A stretch of DNA of 64,000 nucleotides, from positions 248,001 to 312,000 of the forward strand of contig JAXMBZ010000003.1 in assembly GCA_046349615.1 (NCBI GenBank), given 5' to 3'. Shown here in pieces: positions 31,371 through 39,715 of the stretch. The stretch's first letter is position 1, and the number at the start of each line of letters is the position of its first letter. The notes under the pieces are model-generated. The model did no database searches, was not told where the DNA came from, and saw nothing but the letters and a program-made list of their open reading frames with translations. The DNA is from JADJNY01 sp046349615 (GTDB lineage: Bacteria; Planctomycetota; UBA1135; GCA-002686595). The translations under genes and the position numbers were made by a program.

Positions 31371-32410
31371 ACGGCGGACTGCGCGTGACGCTCCTCGAGA
31401 GCGGCGATGCGACGCTCGCGCACGGCACGAGCCAGGACGCGCTCGCCGTCGCCGCCGTCGGCGAGATGGCGACGGCGATCGAGCGCGCGCTCGGTGAACG
31501 CGGTCACGCCGTGCGGCGCGCGATCGCGACGCGGGACCCGCGCGCGACGCTCGAGGCGCTGCTCGCGACCGAGCCCGACGTCGTGTTCCACCTCGTCGAG
31601 TCGATCGACGGGGACGCCCGCGCCGAAGCGCGCGTCGCCGCGCTGCTCGAATGGGCGGACCTCCCCTACACGGGCCCCGGGCCGACGACGCTCGCGATCG
31701 CGCTCGACAAGCCGCTGACGCGCTCCGTGCTGCGCGCGAAGGGCGTCCCGATCCCGCGCGGCTTCGTGATGCGCGACGCGAACGACGCGGTGCCGCCGCT
31801 CGGCGTCGGCAAGCGCTGGATCGTGAAGCCCGCGCACGAGGACGCGAGCCACGGCATCGACGTCGGCTCCGTCGTCGCGGACGAGCCGGCGTTGCGCGAG
31901 CGCGTCGCGTGGCTCGTCGCGACGTACGCGCAACCCGCGCTCGTCGAGGAGTTCGTCGACGGCCGCGAGTTCAACGTCGGCCTCCTCGGGTCCGGCGCGT
32001 CGGCGCGCGTGCTGCCGCTCGCCGAGATCGACTACTCGGGCTTCCCGAAGGGCCGCCCGCGCCTGATCACCTACGCGGCGAAGTGGGTCGAGGACAGCGA
32101 CGAGTACCAGGGCTCGATGCCCGTGCCCGTGAGGGACCTCCACCCCGCGCTCGACAAGGCGCTGCGCGAGACGGCGCTCGCGGCGTACGCGGAGCTCGGC
32201 CTCGCGGGCTACGGCCGCGTCGACCTGCGCGTGTGCCACGAGCGCGGTCCGCTCGTGCTCGACGTGAACCCGAACCCCGACCTCTCGCCCGGCGCGGGCT
32301 TCGCCAAGGCCGCGGCGCGCGCGGAGATTCCCTATGAAGAGCTCGTCGAACGCATCGTCCGCGACGCCGTCGACCGGCGGCGTCCGGCTGCGGCCGCTCT
32401 CGCCCGCTGA
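31367..32410 (+). CDS. D-Ala-D-Ala-ligase-like ATP-grasp protein (second of two)
   Basis: 347 aa from GTG 31367, again with a GTGA overlap. VVFHLVESIDGDARAEARVA is the substrate-domain signature. ALDKPLTRSVLRAKGVPIPR and RWIVKPAHEDASHGIDVGS form the nucleotide part, and LVLDVNPNPDLSPGAGFA is the metal-binding end. The central segment EIDYSGFPKGRPRLITYAAK is the substrate-binding loop of this subgroup. It is a paralogue of the upstream gene but diverged, which suggests two successive ligations or one heteromeric enzyme. The start of the GNAT gene lies 77 bp inside its 3' end. Confidence 0.82.
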   Translation: MNGGLRVTLLESGDATLAHGTSQDALAVAAVGEMATAIERALGERGHAVRRAIATRDPRATLEALLATEPDVVFHLVESIDGDARAEARVAALLEWADLPYTGPGPTTLAIALDKPLTRSVLRAKGVPIPRGFVMRDANDAVPPLGVGKRWIVKPAHEDASHGIDVGSVVADEPALRERVAWLVATYAQPALVEEFVDGREFNVGLLGSGASARVLPLAEIDYSGFPKGRPRLITYAAKWVEDSDEYQGSMPVPVRDLHPALDKALRETALAAYAELGLAGYGRVDLRVCHERGPLVLDVNPNPDLSPGAGFAKAAARAEIPYEELVERIVRDAVDRRRPAAAALAR

Positions 32411-32855
32411 CCGCGCGCCGATCGAGCGCATCCTGCGCGCGACGGGCGTCTTCCGCGACGACGAGATCGACGTCGCGCTCGAGCTCGTCGACGCGCGGCC
32501 CGAGGTCGGATACCGCTTCGTCGTGGCCGAGCTGTCGGGCGCCGTCGCGGGCTACGCGTGCTTCGGCGCGACGCCGATGACGCTCGGCACGTGGGATCTC
32601 TACTGGATCGCCGTCGACCCCGCGCTCCACGGCCGCGGCGTCGGCACGCAGCTCATGCACGCCGTCGAGGACGCGATCCGCGACGAAGGCGGACGGCTCG
32701 TGATGATCGAGACCGCCTCGAAGCCGTCGTACGACGCGACGCGGCGCTTCTACGAGCGCCATCCGCGCTGTCGCGAGGTCGCGCGCGTGCCCGACTTCTA
32801 CGCGATCGGCGACGACAAGGTGATGTACGCGATCCAGCTCGGAGGAACTCGATGA
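32334..32855 (+). CDS. GNAT-family N-acetyltransferase
   Basis: 173 aa. The acetyl-CoA-binding motif of GNAT enzymes is clear: LYWIAVDPALHGRGVGTQLM (VDP..HGRGxG) with VMIETASKPSYDATRRFYER following. The start at ATG 32334 overlaps the preceding ligase by 77 bp; no later ATG or GTG precedes the conserved VRLRPLSPADRAPI. Together with KamA it recalls the AblA/AblB pair, which makes N6-acetyl-beta-lysine as an osmolyte, though ablB operons do not contain two ligases. It might acetylate the product, or protect the bacterium from it. Confidence 0.83.
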   Translation: MKSSSNASSATPSTGGVRLRPLSPADRAPIERILRATGVFRDDEIDVALELVDARPEVGYRFVVAELSGAVAGYACFGATPMTLGTWDLYWIAVDPALHGRGVGTQLMHAVEDAIRDEGGRLVMIETASKPSYDATRRFYERHPRCREVARVPDFYAIGDDKVMYAIQLGGTR

Positions 32856-33448
32856 CGCGCCCGCAAGACGTGGAGCTCCCGATCGCCGGCGTCGACAAGG
32901 CGCGCTTCGACTGCGTGTTCCCGACGTGCGGCGGCATCTGCTGCAAGAACGGGCGGCCGCCGGTCGAGGAAGCGGAGAACGCGCGCATCGAGGCGAACCT
33001 CGCCAAGATCCTCCCCCACCTGCTGCCGAAAGCACGCGCCGTCGTCGAGACGAAGGGCTTCCGAACCGAGCGCAAGAAGGAAGGCCTGCGGGCGCTCGCC
33101 GTCGTCGACGGCTGGTGCGTCTTCCACAACGAGGGTTGTGTGCTGCACAAGGTCGGCGCGAGCGAGGGCGACCGCTGGAAGTACAAGCCGTGGCGCTGCA
33201 TCGCGTTCCCGCTCGAGCGCTCGAAGTCGGGCCGCTGGCACGTGCGTCAATGGGGCGTCGCGGGCGAGGCGTGGGACCTCTTCTGCCTGAACCCCGACGA
33301 GTCTCCGAAGAAGGCGTCGAAGACGCTCGCGGCCGAGATGGCGTTCGCGCGCGAGCTCGACGGCGGCCGGGAAGCGTGGCGGTTCGCCGCGCCGCGCGCG
33401 ACGAAGCGCGGCTCGAAGCCGCGCCGCGGTCCGAAGTCGCGCCGGTGA
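32852..33448 (+). CDS. YkgJ/DUF3109-type cysteine-cluster protein
   Basis: 198 aa with GGAGGA six bases before ATG 32852, overlapping the GNAT stop (ATGA). Cys residues in FDCVFPTCGGICCKNGRPPV and GWCVFHNEGCVLHK, plus KPWRCIAFPL and DLFCLNPDES, fit the family of small proteins thought to bind zinc or an iron-sulfur cluster. The function is unproven. The C-terminus is basic (KRGSKPRRGPKSRR). As last gene of the operon it might be a maturation or metal-handling partner for the radical SAM protein; this is inference only. Confidence 0.75.
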   Translation: MTRPQDVELPIAGVDKARFDCVFPTCGGICCKNGRPPVEEAENARIEANLAKILPHLLPKARAVVETKGFRTERKKEGLRALAVVDGWCVFHNEGCVLHKVGASEGDRWKYKPWRCIAFPLERSKSGRWHVRQWGVAGEAWDLFCLNPDESPKKASKTLAAEMAFARELDGGREAWRFAAPRATKRGSKPRRGPKSRR

Positions 33449-33467
33449 GCGCGCGGCGTGCTCGCGC

Positions 33468-34763
33468 TCACGCGAGCGAGTCGACGCACTCGCGATGCGC
33501 GCGTCTCCCCCACAGGAGCAGCGCGCCGCCGCCGAGCGCCGAGAGCCCGCCGACGAGCGCGAGCGCGAGCGGGAATGAGCTCTCGCCGCCGAGCGCGTGC
33601 TCCGCGAGCCACCCGACGAGCGGCACGCCGAGCCCGAGCCCCGCTGCGTTGATCACGAACAAGTAGACGGCCGACGCGCGGCCGCGCAACGTGGACGGGA
33701 CGAGCTCGACCGCGCCCGCCGCCGCGACGCCGAAGCCCGCGGCGGTCGCGATCGAGAGCGGCGCGAGCAGCGCGAGCGCGAGCTCCGACGACCGCACGAG
33801 CGGGAACGCGAGCGCGAACGGCGCCGCGACGACGCCCGCGAGCGCGCCGACGCTCACATTCGCGTCGAGCGCGCCGCGCGCGCGCCTGCGGTCCGCGAGG
33901 AACCCGCCGAGGAGCACGCCGAGCGCGCCGCCGAGGCCGAGGACGAGGCCGTAGCTCGTGCTCGCCCGTGCTTTCTCGAGGGCGAAGTGGCGCTCGAGGA
34001 GGAACACGGTCCACACGTTGACCGCGTAGCCCGACATCGAGAGCAGCGCGAACCCGCCGTGGTGCGCGACGAACGCGCGCGGATGGCGCGCGATCCAGCG
34101 CGCGAGCTCGCCGAGCGGCGGCGTGCCCCACGCGCAGCCCGTGCGCTGCGGCTCCGGCAGCGTCCACGCGAGCGGCGCGAGCACGAGGCCCGCGAGCCCC
34201 GCGACGACGAGCGGCGCCTGCCACGCCTTCACGGCGCCGAGCACGGGCCACTCGCTCGCGCCCGCGCCGCCGGCGAACGCGACGATCTGTCCGCCGACGA
34301 CGAACGCGAGTCCCGAGCCGAGGTAGATGCCGACCGAGTACGCGCTCATCGCGATCGAGCGGCGCTCGCGCGGGAACGCGTCCGCGATCCACGAATACGC
34401 CGCGGGCGAGAGCGCCGCCTCGCCGACGCCGACGCCGATGCGCGCGAGGAAGAGCTGCGCGAAGCTCGCCGCGCGTCCGCAGAGCACGGTCATCGCGCTC
34501 CACGCGACGACGCCGAGCGCGACGAGGCCGCGTCGGCTGCCGGCGTCCGCGACGCGGCCGAGCGGAACTCCGAGCAGCGTGTAGAAGAGCGCGAACGAGA
34601 GCCCGTGCAGGAGCCCGAACTGCGTCAGCGAGAGCCCGAGGTCGTCGCGGATCGGCTGCACGAGCAGCGCGAGCACTTGGCGATCGACGAACGCGAGCAC
34701 GTAGAAGAGCATCAGCAGCAGGACGCCCCACCACGCGCGCGCGCTCGACCGCTCCTTCGTCAT
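33468..34763 (-). CDS. MFS transporter (spinster-like)
   Basis: 431 aa with twelve predicted membrane helices. The MFS signature is present: a first helix of GVLLLMLFYVLAFVDRQVLALL, then GLSFALFYTLLGVPLGRVADAGSRR (the loop 2-3 motif A) and ARIGVGVGEAALSPAAYSWIADAFP near residues 112-133. The pattern fits the spinster/MFS family that exports lipids, sphingolipid-like molecules or metabolites; the substrate is unknown. TAGAAT sits 10 bases before ATG 34763, giving a nearly leaderless transcript. It follows rodA on the same strand with a 37-bp gap but appears to have its own promoter. Confidence 0.85.
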   Translation of the reverse strand: MTKERSSARAWWGVLLLMLFYVLAFVDRQVLALLVQPIRDDLGLSLTQFGLLHGLSFALFYTLLGVPLGRVADAGSRRGLVALGVVAWSAMTVLCGRAASFAQLFLARIGVGVGEAALSPAAYSWIADAFPRERRSIAMSAYSVGIYLGSGLAFVVGGQIVAFAGGAGASEWPVLGAVKAWQAPLVVAGLAGLVLAPLAWTLPEPQRTGCAWGTPPLGELARWIARHPRAFVAHHGGFALLSMSGYAVNVWTVFLLERHFALEKARASTSYGLVLGLGGALGVLLGGFLADRRRARGALDANVSVGALAGVVAAPFALAFPLVRSSELALALLAPLSIATAAGFGVAAAGAVELVPSTLRGRASAVYLFVINAAGLGLGVPLVGWLAEHALGGESSFPLALALVGGLSALGGGALLLWGRRAHRECVDSLA

Positions 34764-34773
34764 CGGCGGCGGG

Positions 34774-34779
34774 ATTCTA
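34774..34779 (-). promoter_or_regulatory. -10-like TAGAAT near MFS gene start
   Basis: Minus-strand TAGAAT (context GCTAGAATCCC) ends 10 bases before ATG 34763. If used, the RNA would start about three bases ahead of the start codon. No good -35 is seen. Confidence 0.38.
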
Positions 34780-34800
34780 GCGGCCGCGCGGCGCGCGCAC

Positions 34801-36021
34801 TCAGGTGCGGAACGAATCGCGGTCGAGCGACGGCTCGTGGTGCGACGAGAGCCCCAGGAACAGGCCGATCGCGAGGAACGTCACGAGCATCGAGGAGCCG
34901 CCCGTCGAGAACAGCGGCAGCGTGATGCCGGTCATCGGGATGAGCCCGAGGTTCACGCTCACGTTGATGAAGAGTTGCGCGGCGAAGTAGAACGCGATGC
35001 CGCCCGCCGCGAGGCGCGAGAAGCGGTCGCGGATCGCGCTCGCGCTGCCCATCATGAGCGCGATCAACAGACCGTAGGCCGCGAGCACGCCGAGCGTACC
35101 GACGAGACCGAGCTCCTCCGCGACGACGGCGAAGATCGAATCGCAGTCGCGCTCCGGCAGGTAGCCCGTCTGGTTCGCGACGCCGCCGCCGATCCCCTGG
35201 CCGAAGAGGCCGCCGTTCCCGATCGCGACGCGCGCGTGGTAGCTGTGGAACGCCGGCCCGCCGCGCGCTTGGATCAGGTCCTGCGCGCGGAAGCCGTCGA
35301 CCCACGTCTGGATGCGTTGCAACTGGTAGTCGTGCACGCCGATCTGGAACTGCCAGACGCACACGCCGACGACGAGCGCGCCGCCGAGGAAGCGCAGGAG
35401 CACGCTCGCGCGCGCACCGGCGACGTAGAGCATCCCGAGCGTCACCGGCACGATCGAGAGCGCGGTGCCGAGGTCCGGCTGCAGCGCGACGAGCGCCATC
35501 GGCAGGAGCGCGACCGCGATCGGCGGCCCCCAGTCCTTCGCGCGCTCGAGGCGATTCCGGTAGAGCACCCGTGCGAGCGCCACGATCACGCCGAGCTTCG
35601 CGAGCTCCGACGGCTGCAGGTCGAAGCCGATCGGGAGCGGGATCCACCGCTGGCTGCCGTTGCGGCTGCCGCCGACGAACATGACCGCCGCGAGCAGCGC
35701 GAGACACGCTCCATAGACGACCCACGCGTTGCGCCGCAGCCAGCGCGGGCGCAGCGCGAGCGCGACGACGACCGCGGGGAGCGTGACGAGGAGCTTCTGC
35801 AGGTGCCGCGCGAACGAGATCCCGTCGCGCTCCGCCGCGAGGTCCGCGTCCGCGATCGCGCGCAGGAACGCGAGCCCGAGCGCGAGCAGCCCGAGCGCGA
35901 GCAGGAGCACGTGCCAGTCGAGCTCGAACCAGCGCACCTCGCGCAGCGAGAACGCGCGCGAGGGGTCGAAGGTCGACGACAGTCGGCCGCCGCTCGGTTT
36001 CTCGTCGTCGCGCTCGCTCAT
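34801..36021 (-). CDS. rodA: Rod-shape SEDS glycosyltransferase RodA
   Basis: 406 aa with about ten membrane helices. QPSELAKLGVIVALARVLYR carries the SEDS-family motif after helix 3, and QPDLGTALSIVPVTLGMLYV plus AIGNGGLFGQGIG (G-L-x-G-x-G) follow. The C-terminal IPMTGITLPLFSTGGSSMLV is a SEDS hallmark with the catalytic-loop region. RodA polymerises peptidoglycan glycan strands during elongation, paired with the transpeptidase PBP2 encoded just upstream (ATGA overlap). The N-terminal 35 residues before helix 1 are cytoplasmic. Confidence 0.92.
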   Translation of the reverse strand: MSERDDEKPSGGRLSSTFDPSRAFSLREVRWFELDWHVLLLALGLLALGLAFLRAIADADLAAERDGISFARHLQKLLVTLPAVVVALALRPRWLRRNAWVVYGACLALLAAVMFVGGSRNGSQRWIPLPIGFDLQPSELAKLGVIVALARVLYRNRLERAKDWGPPIAVALLPMALVALQPDLGTALSIVPVTLGMLYVAGARASVLLRFLGGALVVGVCVWQFQIGVHDYQLQRIQTWVDGFRAQDLIQARGGPAFHSYHARVAIGNGGLFGQGIGGGVANQTGYLPERDCDSIFAVVAEELGLVGTLGVLAAYGLLIALMMGSASAIRDRFSRLAAGGIAFYFAAQLFINVSVNLGLIPMTGITLPLFSTGGSSMLVTFLAIGLFLGLSSHHEPSLDRDSFRT

Positions 36022-39000
36022 CGCGCTTCCTCCGCTCTGCGCTCGGCCTCGATCGTCCGCGCGAGCCACGCTTTCACGGCTTCCTGCCCGAGGAACTGCG
36101 CGGTGACGTACACGGCGGTGTGCGTCGACGTGTAGAGCAGGTCGTGCAGGTACACGACGAACACGGCGCGCGGATGATCCGCCGGGAAGAAGCCCGCGAC
36201 CCACGTGTGCTTGCGCACGCGGCCCTCGGACGCGAGCGCCATCTCGAGCTCGCTCGCCTCGAAGCCCTTGCGGATCGCGGCGTAGTCCGCGCTGCCCGTC
36301 TTCGCGGCGACCGTGAACCCGAGCGTCTGCGCCTGCAGCCCGTCGATGTGCGCGGAACCCTCGCGATCGTCGACGACGCGCTCCATCGCGCTGCGGACGA
36401 ACGCGAGCGCGTCCGCCGAGATCGGGAGCTCGCGCCCCTGGCGCGGCACGGGAACGCCGTCGACCTTGCGCGCGATGCGGACGTCGGGGAGGAACCCCGT
36501 CGCGAGCCCCGCCATCGCGCGCGCGAGCTGCATCGGCGTCGCCTCGACGAACGAGAGCCCGTTCGCGAAGCGGCGCTTGCCGGAGGGCGCGTCGACGGCC
36601 TTGCGCCACGCGTCGCCGAGCGGGAGCCGCCAGTCCTCGCGCAGCCCGCTGCGTCCGCTCGAGCCGAACGTGCGGATCCCCGTCGGCTCGCCGAAGCCGA
36701 ACGTGTGCGCCATCTCGAGCAGCTCCTCGGTCGTGTAGCACTCGCCGACGTGCGCGAAGAAGCAGTTGCAGCTCACGGTCAGCGCGCGCGTGAGGTCGCA
36801 CTCGCCGTGGATGCCCGCGCAGTGGAGGTCGCCGTAGCCGCCCGAGCGGTCGCCCGCCTTGAGCGGGACGCAGCGGAAGCGCTGGTTCGTGTCGAACCCG
36901 AGCTTGTCGAGCGCGAACGACGCGACGAACGGCTTGAACACGGAGCCCGGCGGGTTGAACGTCGGCCGCGTCAACGTCCGCTCGCGCACGAACTCGCGCT
37001 CGCGATCGCGCCCGGGGATCGCGGTGCCCTTCTTCGACGGCGCGGACGCGGCGGCGAGCACCTCGCCGTCGACGGAGAGCAGCACGATCGCGCCGACGGG
37101 GTTCGCGAACCACGCTTCGTCCGTGCGCTCCGACGGGAGCCGCGGATGGTCGATCACGGCCTGCGCGGCCTTCTGCAGCTCGACGTCGAGCGTCAGCTCG
37201 AGGTCCTTCCCGTCGATCGGCGGCTCGCCGATCGTGAGCTCGTCGCGGCCAGCGAGCCCGCGCACCTCGCGCCAACCGAAGCGCCCGCGCAGCTCGGGGT
37301 CGAAGTAGTCCTCGATGCCCGTTCCTCCCGTCCATTCGTCGGCACGGAAGAGGCGCGCGGCGAGGTCCGCGAGCTCGTCGTCCTCCGCGGAGCTGCGCAG
37401 CACCTGGTACTGGAGCGCGTCGAAGCGCCGCTGGTCGCGGATCTGCGCGAAGAGTTCCTCGAGCGACGGCTTGCGCACGCCGCCGAGCAGCGCGCGCGCG
37501 AGCGGCTCGCCGTCCGCGTCGACGAGCGGGTGCACGCGCTTCGTCGTCTCGCGCACGGCGAAGCCGCGGAAGCGTTCGGGGTTGCGTTCGATCAGGTGGA
37601 CGAGCGCGTACTCGGGCTCCGCGCGCAGGAGCACCGCGCGGCTCGCGAGGTCCTTCTGGATCGACTTCTCCTGCTGCAGCGCCGCGTCGAGCCGCGCGCG
37701 CGCGAACGAGAGCGGGCGTCCGCCGTTCTCCTCGCGCAGCACGAGCAGGGCGCGGTCGGACGCCGCGACGAACTTCGCTTCGAGCGCGCGCGCGAGCCGC
37801 CGCAGCTCCGCGACGCCGTCGGGGTCTTCGGCGGCGAGCCCTTTCTCCGCGATTTCGTTCCAGCGCGCGGACGCGTCGGCCGCGTTCACCGGCGCGGCGG
37901 GGTCGAGCGCGTGCGCGCCCGCGAGCTCGGTCGCGAGCGCGACGTACACCCACGGGTCGTCCTCGCCGGGCTGCGACTCCTGCAGCTCGGGGTCGTTCAG
38001 CGGGAGCACCGCGCGGAAGTCGCGCTCCTCGGCGGGCAGCCGCACGCCTTCGAACAACGGGTCGAGCTCGTCGAGCACCGCGAGCCGGTCGAGCTCGGTC
38101 CACGACGCGGGCGGATCGCTGGGCGCGCGCCGGAGCTCCGAACGCGGCGCGTAGAGCTCCGCGAGCCCGTCGAGCATGCGCGCGGGCGCGCGCTTGCGGC
38201 CCTGCTCCTCCTCGACGACGGCGCGCGCGAAGAGGCGCGGCACGAACAAGCCGTCGAGACGCTGCAGCCAGCGCTCGCGCCGGGTCGACGCCCACTCCGT
38301 CGCGCGCGCGGCGTCCCAGCGCACGAGCGCGGCGAGCCAACGCGTGTCGACGTCGAGGGCGAGCGCGCGCGACGAGAGCCGCCCCGGCGCGAAGCCCGCC
38401 GCGGCCTCGAAGATGGCGTCGGCGGAGCTCTCCTCCACCGCGCGCCGGCGGCGTTCGAGCGCGTCGACGAGGCGCGCGAGCGGCGTCGCGCCGTCGCCGC
38501 CGATCGACGCGAGGTCGTCCGCGAGTCGGGTGGCGAGCTCCTCGAGGTCGGCGCGCGCCACCGCGAGCGCGCGGTCGAGCTGAGCGAGCGCGCGCTCCTT
38601 CGTGCTGCCCGCGCGCGCCGCCGCGAGCTCGACCCACGGCCGCGAGCGCGCGGGGTCCTCGACGTCGGGACGCAGCGCGCGCGCCGCGCGGTCGTCGAGG
38701 CCGAGCAGCACCGACGCGTAGTAGCGCACGTCCGCGGCCCGTTGGGCGCGCTGTTCGAGTTCGGGATCCGCGCTCGCCGGGAGCTGGACGCCGCCGAGGA
38801 GGACCGCCTCGCCGCGCGCGAAGGCGGACAGTTCCTCGGGCGTGATCGCCACGAGCGAGCGCGCCCACTCCTCGAGGTGGTCGAGCGCCTCCGCGAGCGG
38901 CACGGCGCGCAGCTCGAGCGCCGAGCGCGCGTGCGCGACGACGCCGAGCGCGTGACCGCGGCGGAACGAGCGGTACTCGAACTCGACCTCGTACAGGTCC

Positions 39001-39206
39001 TCGTCCTTCGCGAGCACGACGCCGTTCCGATCGCGGATCACGCCGCGGTGGTACGGGATCACGTTCGAGGAGCGCACGAGGTTCGCGGCCTCGCGGCCCC
39101 ACACGGCCGCCTCGACGACCTGGACCTGCACGAGCCGCGCGGCGAGCACGACGAGCCCGAGCACGAGCACCAGGACGAGCGGCAGGAAGCGGCGTTGAGC
39201 TACCAC
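36018..39206 (-). CDS. mrdA: Penicillin-binding protein 2 (MrdA), unusually long
   Basis: 1062 aa from GTG 39206 (overlapping the mreD stop). The usual PBP2 is about 600-650 aa. The N-terminus has one membrane helix (LPLVLVLVLGLVVLAARLVQ) and the pedestal (VIPYHRGVIRDRNGVVLAK). The transpeptidase motifs are near the end: SVFK (active-site Ser about 755), SCN (about 812-814) and KTG (about 969-971), then HTWVAGFFP. Between about residues 100 and 590 lies a very large, helix-rich, charged insert that is absent from typical PBP2. It works with RodA to crosslink new lateral wall. It is encoded between mreD and rodA, so the mre/mrd order is conserved. Confidence 0.9.
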   Translation of the reverse strand: MVAQRRFLPLVLVLVLGLVVLAARLVQVQVVEAAVWGREAANLVRSSNVIPYHRGVIRDRNGVVLAKDEDLYEVEFEYRSFRRGHALGVVAHARSALELRAVPLAEALDHLEEWARSLVAITPEELSAFARGEAVLLGGVQLPASADPELEQRAQRAADVRYYASVLLGLDDRAARALRPDVEDPARSRPWVELAAARAGSTKERALAQLDRALAVARADLEELATRLADDLASIGGDGATPLARLVDALERRRRAVEESSADAIFEAAAGFAPGRLSSRALALDVDTRWLAALVRWDAARATEWASTRRERWLQRLDGLFVPRLFARAVVEEEQGRKRAPARMLDGLAELYAPRSELRRAPSDPPASWTELDRLAVLDELDPLFEGVRLPAEERDFRAVLPLNDPELQESQPGEDDPWVYVALATELAGAHALDPAAPVNAADASARWNEIAEKGLAAEDPDGVAELRRLARALEAKFVAASDRALLVLREENGGRPLSFARARLDAALQQEKSIQKDLASRAVLLRAEPEYALVHLIERNPERFRGFAVRETTKRVHPLVDADGEPLARALLGGVRKPSLEELFAQIRDQRRFDALQYQVLRSSAEDDELADLAARLFRADEWTGGTGIEDYFDPELRGRFGWREVRGLAGRDELTIGEPPIDGKDLELTLDVELQKAAQAVIDHPRLPSERTDEAWFANPVGAIVLLSVDGEVLAAASAPSKKGTAIPGRDREREFVRERTLTRPTFNPPGSVFKPFVASFALDKLGFDTNQRFRCVPLKAGDRSGGYGDLHCAGIHGECDLTRALTVSCNCFFAHVGECYTTEELLEMAHTFGFGEPTGIRTFGSSGRSGLREDWRLPLGDAWRKAVDAPSGKRRFANGLSFVEATPMQLARAMAGLATGFLPDVRIARKVDGVPVPRQGRELPISADALAFVRSAMERVVDDREGSAHIDGLQAQTLGFTVAAKTGSADYAAIRKGFEASELEMALASEGRVRKHTWVAGFFPADHPRAVFVVYLHDLLYTSTHTAVYVTAQFLGQEAVKAWLARTIEAERRAEEAR

Positions 39207-39715
39207 CGTCGGCTCCGCAGCGGCGAGAGGCCGGGCAGGTGCGCGAGCGCGGGCCCGAGCGCGAGCGAGACGAGCGCGGAGAGGATCGCCGCCGGCAGGA
39301 GCGCCGCGAGCACGAGCACGAACGGTTCCGGTCCCGCGCCGCCGCGCACCGCGTGGAGCAGCGCGAGCCACGCGTCGAACGCGAACACCATCACGCCCGC
39401 GAAGAGCGCGCGCCACGTGGGCGCGGTGAGCTCGAAGAGCCCGCGCGCCCAGAGCTCGAGGAAGACGAGCCCGAGGAGCCCCGCGCCGAGCGCGGCGCCC
39501 GGCTCGACCGCGAGCGCCGCGCGCGCGAGGAGCGCCACGATCACGACGCCGGGGCCGTCCTTCGGCTCGATGCGCGCGACGACGCTGAAGACGAGCACGA
39601 GCGCGAGGTCGGGCACCCAGATCGAGCCGCCGCGCGCGAGCCACGCCTGCAGCGCGTGCAGCCACACGAGCCACGCCGCGAGCACGATCCACGCGATCCA
39701 ACGCTGCGCGTTCAC
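39200..39715 (-). CDS. mreD: Rod-shape membrane protein MreD-like
   Basis: 171 aa from GTG 39715, overlapping the mreC stop (GTGA). Five to six hydrophobic segments are visible (WIAWIVLAAWLVWLHALQAW at the start, LALVLVFSVVARIEPKDG, GAGLLGLVFLELWARG, PFVLVLAALLPAAILSALVS). MreD is poorly conserved, so the call rests mainly on size, membrane topology and position between mreC and mrdA. It is a small integral membrane partner of the elongasome. The stop codon lies inside the mrdA start (TAG overlap region). Confidence 0.75.
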   Translation of the reverse strand: MNAQRWIAWIVLAAWLVWLHALQAWLARGGSIWVPDLALVLVFSVVARIEPKDGPGVVIVALLARAALAVEPGAALGAGLLGLVFLELWARGLFELTAPTWRALFAGVMVFAFDAWLALLHAVRGGAGPEPFVLVLAALLPAAILSALVSLALGPALAHLPGLSPLRSRRW

